Assembly: GCA_019419505.1 (NCBI GenBank)
Contig: DXZS01000010.1
Location: 1-64,000 of the forward strand
Direction of reading: 5' to 3'
DNA length: 64,000 bases
Source of the DNA: Collinsella sp.
GTDB taxonomy: Bacteria; Actinomycetota; Coriobacteriia; Coriobacteriales; Coriobacteriaceae
Part shown: in pieces, positions 1-8,830 of the stretch
Numbering within the stretch: the stretch's first letter is position 1
Layout: each line of letters begins with the position of its first letter
The notes under the pieces: generated by a model
What the model was told of the DNA's origin: nothing
The model's database searches: none
What the model saw: only the letters and a program-made list of their open reading frames with translations
Translations under genes and position numbers: made by a program

Positions 1-449
1 ACGGCGGCCTGCCAGCCGACGTTGGAGACGTGGGCCTCGACGGATATGGCGTCGGCGCCGAGGGGCTCGCCGGTCGAGGCGTCGGACAGGACGAGGCGCA
101 GCGCCTCGAGGGGGAGCCCCCTGCCGGTCGTGCCGGCGGTCTCGCCGCCGGCGACGGCGCCCATCCAGCCGATATTGGAGACGTGGGCGGAATAAGACAG
201 CGAGACGGCAGTGGCCCCATCGGACTGCGCGGCCTCCGCCTGGCCCCCGTCGGCCTGGGCGGTTTCGGCCTGGGCGGCCTCGTCCTGGGCGCCGGACTCC
301 CCGCCGGCGGGCTGCGCCTCGCCGGGGAGCGGTTGCGTGTCCCCCGCCGCGGCGGGGGCGGCGTAGGCCGCGGGCCCGCACAGGGCCAGGGCGGCAGCGA
401 CCGCGAGGACGGCGGCGGCCCCGGAAACTCGTTTCATGGAGCGTTTCAT
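1..449 (-). CDS. Secreted ChW-repeat surface protein, N-terminal part (runs off left edge)
   Basis: The protein starts with a signal peptide: Lys/Arg in the first 7 residues, an Ala/Val/Leu core, and an AYAAPA-type cleavage region near residue 34. An Ala/Gln/Glu/Gly-rich linker follows. From about residue 80 there are two units of the clostridial hydrophobic repeat with conserved tryptophan (ChW, PF07538 type): HVSNIGWM, then GTTGRGLPLEALRL, then HVSNVGWQ. ChW proteins are exported and thought to bind surface ligands. The ATG at 447-449 is preceded by a strong AGGGGGA ribosome site that lies inside an inverted repeat. The 3' end is outside the window, so catalytic domains cannot be judged. 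Confidence 0.8.
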   Translation of the reverse strand, partial: MKRSMKRVSGAAAVLAVAAALALCGPAAYAAPAAAGDTQPLPGEAQPAGGESGAQDEAAQAETAQADGGQAEAAQSDGATAVSLSYSAHVSNIGWMGAVAGGETAGTTGRGLPLEALRLVLSDASTGEPLGADAISVEAHVSNVGWQAA

Positions 450-455
450 GGAAAA

Positions 456-499
456 TCCCCCTAATCTAGCAACGGTTTAGAGTCTACTAGATTGGGGGG
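456..499 (-). promoter_or_regulatory. Inverted repeat masking the ribosome site of the ChW protein gene
   Basis: CCCCCTAATCTAG at 457-469 pairs with CTAGATTGGGGG at 487-498, with one mismatch and a 17-base loop. On the minus strand the 3' arm contains the AGGGGGA Shine-Dalgarno of the ChW gene, and the 5' arm contains the stop codon of the upstream ATPase remnant. It could be a translational switch, a weak terminator or a decayed recombination site; there is no T-run. Confidence 0.45.
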
Positions 500-1336
500 A
501 CGGGGGCCAAGCCCGCACAGTTAGCGTCGGCGTGACGTCCTTCGTCTACAGCACGGTTAAATGCATCGAACAAATGGGCTGCTTCCTCGGGACGCGAGGA
601 AGCATCTAAAACAGTGTTGAGAATGTCTCCCGCATCACGTCCGTGTGTCTCCGTCGCAGGAACCGACGTGGTCTCGCCATCAAGAATGCAAATATTGTCA
701 CGAGGCACTGAAGCCACGACAACCGGCGAATGCGTGGTCACGACAAACTGCACGTTGGGGAAGATGCGAACGAGGTCCTCCAGAATTCGTGCCTGTCAAC
801 GAGGGTGCAAATGAAGGTCGATCTCGTCAATCATTACCACGCCCGGCGTCTTGAGCACACGATCCCCTAGTGCGGGGTTCAACATCGCCATGCGATATGC
901 GATGTCCGCAAAAAGGCTCGACGTGCCACGATATCCGTCGCTCATAGAGTGAATCCTATCGCGATGGTAACTACCATCGGCAGTGCTTATATGTAAACAC
1001 CAGCTGGCCGAGTTCGGCATCAAAATCGACCATCGCGTCCACGGTAGAAGCAGCGGCATCAAAACATGAGGCCGGTGCCTTTTTAACCGCAGAGAACAGT
1101 GCGCTGTCACGCCTATTCTGCTACTCCCAAATGGATTGAGATTTAAACCATGCATTCATACGTGCATCGTTCGAAGATGCCTGTAGGGCACCTTCGAACC
1201 CACGCGTCCTGTTGGGCAACGATTGGTCTTTAGGTTCAGTCCGCGTCCACAATCGATCGGTCCCATAACGAGCAAGAATGGGAAGGACAACCGTCTCGCC
1301 ACTGCCGACATTTTTATTGCAGCCGATCGCTGACAT
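487..1336 (-). pseudogene. AAA ATPase (OLD/AAA_21-like) remnant with frameshifts and a stop
   Basis: Pieces in several frames form a recognisable ATPase. The first is a segment with the family pattern VVLPILARYGTDRLW (about 1336-1230). Then come SMSDGYRGTSSLFADIAYRM and the Walker B stretch GVVMIDEIDLHLHPR (to 799), an in-frame UGA where the family has Trp (796-798), and the continuation QARILEDL...VVTTHSPVVVAS with a C-terminal tail to 487. Frame changes occur near 1150 and near 990. The N-terminal part with the Walker A loop is absent. Intact relatives are SMC/OLD-like ATPases found in many defence or unknown contexts. The gene cannot make a working protein. Confidence 0.85.
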
Positions 1337-1459
1337 CCATTACAGGCGCAGCGTCAGCAATAGTCGTGCAGCCCTTGGCAGTATTAGGCGAACGCAACTA
1401 AAACCGTTGCAAATGCAATTAGGTATAATTCTTCCAAATCGCCTAGAGAAAGTGTTTGA

Positions 1460-2560
1460 ATGCTGACCGTAATCGTGCCTACTTACAATGCCGAGCCGTA
1501 TCTTTCTCAGGCTATAGGCAGCCTATTAAACGAAAACAAAATCGAACTGGAAATCCTCGCCATCAACGACGGATCCACCGACAACTCGCTCGCCATTATG
1601 CAAGATTTCGCTGCGCGCGACTCACGCGTTCGAGTGATCGATAAGGCAAACCAGGGTTACGGCGCAACCTGCAATCTGGGCATTCGCGAGGCAATGGGCG
1701 ACTGGATTGCCATCCTCGAGCCCGATGACTGGATCGAGCCCGGAATGTACTCCGACATGTTTGCCTTTGCCAAGCGCGAATTTGGCGGTCCGAACAAGCT
1801 CGATATTATTGAGACCCCGTATTGGATCATTCGCAACCCCGATACCCCCCAAGAGGTCAAACTACATTGCGCATATCGTGGTCGCATCAAACCGTCTCGG
1901 CAACCGTTCACCATTCACGACGCTCCACACCTGCTGGCCCATCATCCGTCCATTTGGTCGGCAATCTATCGTCGCGACTTCCTAATGCAAAACAATATCT
2001 GGTTTAAGGAAATCCCCGGTGCGGGCTGGGCCGACAATCCATTCCTTGTCGAAACGCTCTGTCAGGCAAAGGCGATCGCTTACTGGCCCAAGCCGTATTA
2101 CTGCTACCGCGAGGAAACACCCGAAAAGGCAGCTGCTCTGGCAAAGCGTGACCCCTTGATGCCGTTTAATCGCTGGAACGACATGGTCGATATTCTTGAG
2201 CGGCTCAACGTCACCGACCCCGCCGTTTGGACACCCCAAATCACACGTGGCTTCACCTATATGGGCATCATGATTGAGCACACCGGAATTGATGGCCACC
2301 CCGAAATCGAGCGGGCGATCCACAGGATGTTCGAACGCATGCCGCAAGAGCTGGTATTTGCCAATCCTCGCATTACCCCTGCGGCCAAAAAGCTCTATGC
2401 CGAGTATATGGGCATCGCCAACCCTAAAATCAGCTACTGCGCATACGCCAAGGACCTCGTGGGCGAGGGCCTGTATAACGTATGGAACAAGGGGCCCAAG
2501 CAAACTCTAAAAATGATCACATCGCACTTTGGTTCATACAACGCACGCGCTGGAAAATAG
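1460..2560 (+). CDS. Family 2 glycosyltransferase (GT-A fold)
   Basis: The 366-residue protein opens with the GT2 nucleotide-sugar fold: LTVIVPTYNAEPYLSQAIGS, then INDGSTDNS, then the metal-binding region ILEPDDWIEPGMY near residue 95. No membrane segment is evident, so it should be a cytosolic or membrane-associated enzyme adding one sugar to a surface polysaccharide or teichoic-acid-like chain. The acceptor and sugar cannot be read from sequence. It is followed 4 bases later by an acyltransferase gene, suggesting one transcript for glycan assembly and decoration. Confidence 0.85.
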   Translation: MLTVIVPTYNAEPYLSQAIGSLLNENKIELEILAINDGSTDNSLAIMQDFAARDSRVRVIDKANQGYGATCNLGIREAMGDWIAILEPDDWIEPGMYSDMFAFAKREFGGPNKLDIIETPYWIIRNPDTPQEVKLHCAYRGRIKPSRQPFTIHDAPHLLAHHPSIWSAIYRRDFLMQNNIWFKEIPGAGWADNPFLVETLCQAKAIAYWPKPYYCYREETPEKAAALAKRDPLMPFNRWNDMVDILERLNVTDPAVWTPQITRGFTYMGIMIEHTGIDGHPEIERAIHRMFERMPQELVFANPRITPAAKKLYAEYMGIANPKISYCAYAKDLVGEGLYNVWNKGPKQTLKMITSHFGSYNARAGK

Positions 2561-2564
2561 TCTG

Positions 2565-3695
2565 ATGGGCAGCAAAACAAGCAGAAACACCTCCATCGAA
2601 GCGCTGCGCTTGGTAGCGGTCGCTGGCATCGCGGTATTCCACACGTTTCAGTGGACCTTCCAGGCCGTCTGCATCAGCGTGCCGGAATATGCACCGCTCG
2701 CCGCCTTCCCCTATTCGGGACTGCTGGGGTTCATTAACTTGCTGGGCTGCTGGGCCAACGAGGTCTTCTTTATGATCTCGGGCTATTTTCTCATCGCTTC
2801 GGCCGCGCGTGCTTGGGACGGTGGAGCAACGTGGAAGTCGCAAATGCAACGGGCGGCGCAGCGCCTTGGCAAGGTCATCTTGCCTACTGCGTTTTATTGC
2901 CTCATGGCGCTCGCGTGGTCCACGGTCGTCTCACCCATTCCCGATGTCTCCCTGCACGCGCACTATTGGTACACGCTGGGGCTTGAGTTTATCTGGGTCT
3001 ATGCCGCCACGGTCTTCATGGCGCCGCTGTTTGGCCTGGCCAAGAGTCGACTCTCTAAGAGGAGCTACACGGCAGCGGTCATCGTCGTTGGAATCCTCGC
3101 ATTTGTTGTTAACGGGTATTTAGCCGCCATGAGTGCGACAAGCGCTGGCGAGTTTTCTTGGCTCCAGAAGTCCATGAGCGCTACCACGTACGTAGTCGCA
3201 TTTTTGATCGGCGGGCTGCTCCGCGACATTACCGATGTCATGGATTCGGACAGGGCGGGCGCCTTAGGCATGCGGTCGCTCGCAGCGGTTTTGGTGCTCG
3301 CCACCATCCTGGAAGGCGAACTCTCCTTCACCGGCAACCTCACAGCAATGGCAGCCCTCTCCTACAAATCGACCTCGTTGATCTCGTTTGTCCTCGCTGC
3401 CACCTCCCTGCTCTTTGCGGCTACCCGACGCAGCGCCTCGGACAATCCACGAGCCGCAGGCGTCATCGTCACCCTTTCGACCGCCACGCTCGGTTTCTAT
3501 GTGATGCAGTCGCTCACCAGTAGCCTGTGGCGTCCCGTCTTCAATACGTTGCTCGCAAACATACTGGTCAGCCAAAACAGCCCGGCAGCTATATGCATCG
3601 TCACGGGTACCGTCATTAGCATCGTCTTTGCCTTAGTGCTCCTCATCATCGACGCAGCTAGAAGCCTTATCGCTCGCAAGCTCAAGCGACAATAG
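2565..3695 (+). CDS. Membrane acyltransferase (acyltransferase-3/OafA family)
   Basis: The 376-residue polytopic membrane protein begins with the family hallmark NTSIEALRLVAVAGIAVFH, whose His is the expected catalytic residue, followed by about ten hydrophobic segments. Members move acetyl or other acyl groups onto surface sugars or lipids. I place the start at the ATG at 2565, just after the stop of the preceding glycosyltransferase; a TTG at 2529 would overlap it and is less likely. It sits between two glycosyltransferases, consistent with O-acylation of the glycan they build. Confidence 0.82.
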   Translation: MGSKTSRNTSIEALRLVAVAGIAVFHTFQWTFQAVCISVPEYAPLAAFPYSGLLGFINLLGCWANEVFFMISGYFLIASAARAWDGGATWKSQMQRAAQRLGKVILPTAFYCLMALAWSTVVSPIPDVSLHAHYWYTLGLEFIWVYAATVFMAPLFGLAKSRLSKRSYTAAVIVVGILAFVVNGYLAAMSATSAGEFSWLQKSMSATTYVVAFLIGGLLRDITDVMDSDRAGALGMRSLAAVLVLATILEGELSFTGNLTAMAALSYKSTSLISFVLAATSLLFAATRRSASDNPRAAGVIVTLSTATLGFYVMQSLTSSLWRPVFNTLLANILVSQNSPAAICIVTGTVISIVFALVLLIIDAARSLIARKLKRQ

Positions 3696-3865
3696 ACACG
3701 CTGCCGTAAGACGCTAAAGCCGCTACAGCCGTGGCAGGTTCCTGCGTTTTATTCAAAGCTTGCCGCCAAGGTGCGCCGAGCCTTTACAATAGGACAGTCC
3801 CAAGGACGTATTCGATAGCTTCCGCGCAGCACTCGCCCGCCGCGCGTGAAAGGATATATTGCCCC

Positions 3866-4885
3866 ATGCCTTCAACCCTCCCCGCCCCCATCGATAAGCT
3901 CGCCATCGTCGTCGTTACGTACAAGCGCCAGGAACTCCTGGCCAACTTGTTCGACTCCATGACCGAGCTCACGGCAACGCCCTGGCGCATCGTGATTGTC
4001 GATAACGAGAATTCGCGCGAGACCGAGGCCATGTGCACCGCATTCAACGAGCGCTTGGCCAACCTGTGGGGCATCGACACCGAGCAGCCCGACGCGCAGG
4101 GCGGCACCGACCGCGTCATCTACGCACCGCAGCTCGAAAACGGCGGCGGTGCGGGCGGCTTCTCCGCCGGCACTAAATGCGCCTACGACCTGGGCGCCCA
4201 GTGGTTCTGGGTGATGGACGACGACGTGCTCGTCATCCCCGAAGGCATCGAGCGCTTGGCCAAGTGGACCGACCGCTACGATGTCATCCAGGGTTCGCGC
4301 CTGGACTTCGACGGCGGCGCGTTCTTTTGGCAGTACCAACTGATCCTTTCGCTCGGCATTCCAAACCCTGTCGCCAAGTGGGATCTGGGTCCCGAGGGCT
4401 ACCGCACCATGAACCAGCTGTGCTTTGAGGGCGGCATGTTCTCGCGCCGCGTGGTCGACAAGATTGGCCTGCCCGACGCGCGCTTCTTTATCTACGGCGA
4501 CGATGCCTGCTATGGCTACGTGGCCAGCCAGCACTTCCCCGCCGCCGTTGTTGCCGACGTGGTTCTCAAGCGCGCCCGCGCTGTCTCTAACTGGGATATC
4601 GCCGGCAAGCGCCAGCTCAACTCTACGAGCGACACCAACCGTTACTACATCATGCGCAACCGCGGTTATCTGGCCCGCTACATGCAGATCTACGGCGACT
4701 ATCACCCCGTGCTGTTCCGTCTGGGCAACGCCGCGACCTTCTGCAAGGAATTTGTTCGCCTGGCCGCCGTTGACAAGTGCTTTAAGACCGGAATTCCGGC
4801 GCTGCGCCGCGGCATGAAGGACGCCCGCAAGATCATCAAGGACCCCAACTGGAAGCCCATGCCGCCCATGAAGGACACCGAGTAA
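3866..4885 (+). CDS. Family 2 glycosyltransferase, GlfT1/rhamnosyltransferase-like
   Basis: The protein has 339 residues. The N-terminal fold reads LAIVVVTYKRQELLANLFDSM, then IVIVDNENS, then the glycine-rich ENGGGAGGFSAG stretch and the metal-binding motif WVMDDDV near residue 120. The combination of NGGGAGGF and a DDD motif resembles bacterial galactofuranosyl- or rhamnosyltransferases that begin galactan or rhamnan chains. The ATG at 3866 has a GAAAGGA site 11 bases upstream; a GTG further upstream at 3731 has no support. It is the last gene of the small glycan cluster. The donor sugar is inferred only from family resemblance. Confidence 0.8.
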   Translation: MPSTLPAPIDKLAIVVVTYKRQELLANLFDSMTELTATPWRIVIVDNENSRETEAMCTAFNERLANLWGIDTEQPDAQGGTDRVIYAPQLENGGGAGGFSAGTKCAYDLGAQWFWVMDDDVLVIPEGIERLAKWTDRYDVIQGSRLDFDGGAFFWQYQLILSLGIPNPVAKWDLGPEGYRTMNQLCFEGGMFSRRVVDKIGLPDARFFIYGDDACYGYVASQHFPAAVVADVVLKRARAVSNWDIAGKRQLNSTSDTNRYYIMRNRGYLARYMQIYGDYHPVLFRLGNAATFCKEFVRLAAVDKCFKTGIPALRRGMKDARKIIKDPNWKPMPPMKDTE

Positions 4886-4909
4886 CGGAAGTCGGAAACA
4901 CCTCGGCGC

Positions 4910-6706
4910 TTAAAGCCGCTGGCACACCGTAGCCACATGCTGCCCATCAAAACCGAACCCCCAGCGCATGCGACCCACGCCGGGGCGTGGCACACGGATT
5001 TCGTCGATGCCGTCGCGCTCTATGTCGAGTAGCGACTGCACGGCCAGCAATTCCAGGCCCAGCGCATCCACATCGGGGTCATACATCAAGTTAATCGTTA
5101 TCAGCGGGCGCTCGTCCAGCATGCCAATCGTGTCTGCTACGTCGAACACGGCACCCGTAGGGAAAACCTGGATGTCCCAGCGACCCGCGCCACACTTTCG
5201 CCTCGAGGCAGGATTGGCATAACCCGGCAAGCCAAAGCAGAGCCCCTGCAAGAGCAGATGATATGGCAGCGGCTTATCTGGGTCGGTCTCACCGATTCCA
5301 GCATCCCCCAGGATGCGGCTTAGCGCCCGCCTCACGGTATCCTCGTTCCCACGGCACAGCCCGTCGCGAAACGCATCGACGTCTCGAATGTCTTCGGCAG
5401 CGCACTCAAACCACTCAATAATCACTAGACGCAAGGCCTGGCGAAGCTCGTTATTGGGCAATCGCAAAGCACGGAGGCGATCGCCATGCTCTGGCTCCTC
5501 AGTCATATCCGTCGTGAGAAAACCGGACAGATACAGCGCTGTCCACATGCCATCGTCAGGCGAGAAATCTGGCTCTGCAGTGCCCAAACAAAGCGGGACC
5601 TCAGCGCACCCATGGGCCTCGAGCAAATCAAACAAGACCGAAAGGCGGTCGAGATTCCACCCGGCAACTACCCTACTCAGGCAATCCGCATACCCATACA
5701 GATCGGCGCGCACAGGCGCCGTGCAGCCTCGGTCCAGAAAACCGATCACGCGCGCCGGACTCGAGCAATAGGCCCTGCCAAACCGATATCCCTCGAGCCA
5801 TTCACGCGCATCCTCCAGGTATTCCTCGCGCCCAGCATGATTCAACAGAGCCTGGACCTCGGCATCCGAAAAACCGAAACATCGGTCACACCACGCCGAC
5901 AGCGGCGTCGTCAGACAATACGAGCAGCCGCGCGAAGAAAGCGCCGCTTCGGCAGGACCGGGACACTCCCCCATCAGACACGTCAGCCGCAACGAATCGC
6001 GCGCAGTGGCAATGGCGTCAAACAGCACACGGTCAAGTAGTTCTGCCGGATCGGCGTCGGAAGCGTTCCTCGCGCTCGCACGGCGAGACCACGCCGCATC
6101 GTACCCATCAACGAGCAATACAACCTGCTCATCGCAGGCAATCTCCAGCAGCTCTATGAGCACACCGAGCACCGAGTCAACCTCGTCCGCGCTCGCCACG
6201 CCACGCGCGACACGTTCGATGTGACGCACCTTATCTCGAGCTAAATCCGGAGCCTCCAAGAGCGCCAACAAGCGAGCGCACTCGCCCGAAAGGGCATCGC
6301 GCACGACGTCGGCAACAGCGGGGCCACGCCTCGCAGCGCCAGAAAAGTCCAGCGATATCACCGGATAGCAAGCGTACTCATCCCGATAGCGCCCGCCGTT
6401 CGCATCCCAAATCTGAGCATCGGCAAACAAACGCTGACCAGAGCGACCGACCGCTGGACGCTCCAGAAAAGCCCTGAGCATCGACAAGTTCATGCTCTTG
6501 TCAAAACCCTCGGGTCGACAGCACACCACAACGGACGCGTCGCAGTCCAACACATCGGCAATAAACATGGTCTTGTCAACCAGCATGCAACGACCAATGG
6601 CATCGGCAAAATCATGCACACCGACCGGCAAAACCGCATCATCGACATGGTTGACAAGCCGTACGCCAAAAGTATCGGCACTGTTGCAATACTCCTGTTC
6701 AGACAC
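4910..6706 (-). CDS. AAA-ATPase-like/PD-(D/E)XK family protein with degenerate active sites
   Basis: The 598-residue protein follows the layout of the PF09820 (AAA-ATPase-like) plus PF08011 (PDDEXK_9) family: MLVDKT near residue 41, NLSMLRAFLE after the P-loop, then YPVISLDFS and a FGFSDAEV...WLEGYRFG block. The catalytic motifs are changed. The usual RPRRFGKT P-loop is RPEGFDKS (residues 64-71), the usual DEYD Walker B is DGYD (200-203), and the C-terminal nuclease strand lacks the E-x-K pair. The reading frame is intact over 1.8 kb. GTG start with a GGGAGAAG site. Inference: a pseudo-enzyme kept for binding or regulation. The family's biological role is itself poorly known. Confidence 0.75.
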   Translation of the reverse strand: MSEQEYCNSADTFGVRLVNHVDDAVLPVGVHDFADAIGRCMLVDKTMFIADVLDCDASVVVCCRPEGFDKSMNLSMLRAFLERPAVGRSGQRLFADAQIWDANGGRYRDEYACYPVISLDFSGAARRGPAVADVVRDALSGECARLLALLEAPDLARDKVRHIERVARGVASADEVDSVLGVLIELLEIACDEQVVLLVDGYDAAWSRRASARNASDADPAELLDRVLFDAIATARDSLRLTCLMGECPGPAEAALSSRGCSYCLTTPLSAWCDRCFGFSDAEVQALLNHAGREEYLEDAREWLEGYRFGRAYCSSPARVIGFLDRGCTAPVRADLYGYADCLSRVVAGWNLDRLSVLFDLLEAHGCAEVPLCLGTAEPDFSPDDGMWTALYLSGFLTTDMTEEPEHGDRLRALRLPNNELRQALRLVIIEWFECAAEDIRDVDAFRDGLCRGNEDTVRRALSRILGDAGIGETDPDKPLPYHLLLQGLCFGLPGYANPASRRKCGAGRWDIQVFPTGAVFDVADTIGMLDERPLITINLMYDPDVDALGLELLAVQSLLDIERDGIDEIRVPRPGVGRMRWGFGFDGQHVATVCQRL

Positions 6707-6840
6707 CGTAACTTCTCCCTAAAACGCAGCACGAAGCCCATTGTAGCGAGCAGTTCAAGTGCAACGCTGGATCCGTGCAAAGGCATCGGGCAACGGTAGG
6801 AACAAAGGCCTTGAGGGGGCATAACAAATCGTTGTGCAAC

Positions 6841-6877
6841 AAAATGGGGCCCGATGCAACTGCACCGGCCCCCATTG
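6841..6877 (-). terminator. Intrinsic terminator of the wall-anchored protein gene
   Basis: On the minus strand a GC-rich stem (AATGGGGGCCGGTGCA paired with TGCATCGGGCCCCATT) is followed by TTGTT, just downstream of the stop codon at 6910. Confidence 0.65.
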
Positions 6878-6909
6878 CGAATCTTTAGTTGTCGGGCAAC
6901 CGAAAGGGA

Positions 6910-8691
6910 CTACTCCTCGGAGTCGTTCTGCCCAGCAGCCTTCTTTTGCTGATCGAGCTTATGCTTGCCACTCACAATAGACGTGGCACCCAGCGTGGCC
7001 AAGCTTGCACTGGCAAGGCTCGCCATAACGATAAGGTCGCCCGTCTTGGGCATGTTACCGCCAGATGACTTGGTCGTTGTAGTCGTCGTGGTTGTAGTGG
7101 TCACCGTCTTGGAGTCATTTTGCTCTTGGACTTGGTTGTCAGCACCGCTCTTGTCGTCGTCTTCGGGCTGTTTCTTTTCGCCCTCGGTCTTGCTCTCGTC
7201 CTTCTTCTGACCGGACTTGTCGCCCTTCTCATCAGAGCTAGGACCCTTATCGGATTCAGCCTTCTCGGAAGCCTTGTCCTTGGAGTCGCCCTTTGCGGCT
7301 TCGGTCTTTTCCGTGGAAACCTGATCAGAGTTGTCCTTGTTCTGGGCCGAGCCGTTATTGACGCCAGCCATCAGCGAAGAACCCAGCGTAGAACCAAGCT
7401 GCTCGGAGAAAGAAGGCTTCTTGTCCGGCGAAGCAACGGGAGCGTCCGGCGCCTTATTCGAGTCGTCCTTGGAAGCATCGGAATCAGGGGTCGTGTCAGA
7501 GCCGGAGCCGTTGTTAGAGCCGGTGTCAACGGACGAATCGCTCGAGCCGGTAGATGAGTTAGAGGTGCCAGCGTCGGTCGAACCAGAAGCGTCGCTGTCC
7601 GTATTGCCGGCAGAGCTTGAAGGCGAATCGCTCGCAGCAGAGCCGTTCGAATCGGAGCCGTTCGAGGTAGAGCCGTCGTTGGTAGTGCCACCAGCAGAGC
7701 CATTACCGTCAGCATCGGTCGAGGGCGCATCCATCCTGTCATCGTTGGCATCGTCACTCGAGCCGTCATTCGAATCAGGTGTCGGCGAGGGCGCCGGCGC
7801 AGGCTCGGGCTGCACGGGCGTCGCAGCGGCAGCGGCCTCGTCCTCGGCGATATAAACCAAGCAGTCCTTCAGCTCGTTGCGGTAGCGGTTCTTCCAGCCC
7901 TCATGATACTGGGGCTGACTTGAAAACTTGGTGGCGACATTGTTGACCACGCTATTGGAGAGCGCCGTCGCAAACTCGCGGTCGGACATATCGTTGGAAA
8001 GATTCGCCCAGCGGAAGAAGTCTCTGCAGCCACCGGTACCGCACATGTTGGTGATGCTCCACACCATACCCTTGACGCAATCGGCGCGGCCGGAGATGTC
8101 AATGCCAAGAGCGCTCTTAAGCCACGCCTCGGTCACCGCATAGTACGAGTTGTACGCATAGGCATCTTGAAGTGCTGAGAACTCAACAGGATCGGTGTTA
8201 TAAGCACCTTGGAAGGCATCCTGCGCGATATGGCCCAGCTCGGTGGGCTGGCCGTTCTCGTACATGGCATTGCTCGTGTTGGAAATCTCGCTGCCGCGAT
8301 CAATCGCATCCTTGAGCATACTGTATTTTTCGGGGCTGTAGTTGTAGACCTGCTTCATAAACGGAATGAGCGACCAACGACGGTCGAACTGGTAATAGCC
8401 CAGCGCGTTATAGCCGTCACCATACGAAAAGCCCTGGTTATAGTTGCCATGGCTCTCATATTTGGTGAAGTACTTCATCTCGGGAGTCACGTTGACAAAC
8501 GAAACGCCCTGGACCGACCTCAGCACGCCCGAGAAGGACTGCTGGGTGTAGAGACCCTTATCGATATCGGTGGCATCCGAGGCAACGCCCGGCGTGGGCT
8601 CCTCGGCAGCGGCGGGTGCCGGCGCGGAAACGGCGCCAAACGAAAGCGCCAGCGTCAGGCCCGCGACAATAGCAGAATGCTTGGGCTGCAT
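6910..8691 (-). CDS. Sortase-anchored wall protein with lysozyme-like N-terminal domain
   Basis: 593 residues. A signal peptide (residues 1-29, ending APAAAEE) leads into a folded domain of about 220 residues containing KYESHGNYN and GYNALGYYQFDRRWS. This Glu-plus-GYYQF arrangement recalls lytic transglycosylase/lysozyme-like folds, so peptidoglycan cleavage is possible but unproven. A low-complexity linker rich in Ser, Asp, Asn, Gly, Lys and Glu spans about residues 290-540, then a run of 11 Thr, the sorting motif MPKTGD, a hydrophobic segment and a charged tail. Met replaces the usual Leu of LPxTG. The start has a GGGAGGAT site. It is probably displayed on the cell wall. Confidence 0.75.
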   Translation of the reverse strand: MQPKHSAIVAGLTLALSFGAVSAPAPAAAEEPTPGVASDATDIDKGLYTQQSFSGVLRSVQGVSFVNVTPEMKYFTKYESHGNYNQGFSYGDGYNALGYYQFDRRWSLIPFMKQVYNYSPEKYSMLKDAIDRGSEISNTSNAMYENGQPTELGHIAQDAFQGAYNTDPVEFSALQDAYAYNSYYAVTEAWLKSALGIDISGRADCVKGMVWSITNMCGTGGCRDFFRWANLSNDMSDREFATALSNSVVNNVATKFSSQPQYHEGWKNRYRNELKDCLVYIAEDEAAAAATPVQPEPAPAPSPTPDSNDGSSDDANDDRMDAPSTDADGNGSAGGTTNDGSTSNGSDSNGSAASDSPSSSAGNTDSDASGSTDAGTSNSSTGSSDSSVDTGSNNGSGSDTTPDSDASKDDSNKAPDAPVASPDKKPSFSEQLGSTLGSSLMAGVNNGSAQNKDNSDQVSTEKTEAAKGDSKDKASEKAESDKGPSSDEKGDKSGQKKDESKTEGEKKQPEDDDKSGADNQVQEQNDSKTVTTTTTTTTTTKSSGGNMPKTGDLIVMASLASASLATLGATSIVSGKHKLDQQKKAAGQNDSEE

Positions 8692-8761
8692 AAGATCCTC
8701 CCTGCATTGGTGTAGTTAAAGTGCAGTTTGCAAAGATAGAAATAAGTATTGCAGCTCGCCC

Positions 8762-8777
8762 GTTGTTGCACAACAAC
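8762..8777. promoter_or_regulatory. Operator-like palindrome upstream of the wall-protein gene
   Basis: GTTGTTG-CA-CAACAAC is an inverted repeat about 70 bases upstream of the wall-protein start codon and just past the end of the Rrf2 gene. A shorter GTTG-TG-CAAC occurs near 6825-6835. Regulator unknown. Confidence 0.3.
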
Positions 8778-8830
8778 CCCTCGGTAAACGGCAACAACCC
8801 TCCGCGAAATCTTAAGGAATTGCGCTCAAC

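Noticed and set aside
1..464. A 144-codon plus-strand open frame rich in Gly
   Set aside because: The minus strand encodes a signal peptide and ChW repeats with a good ribosome site; the plus frame is a shadow.
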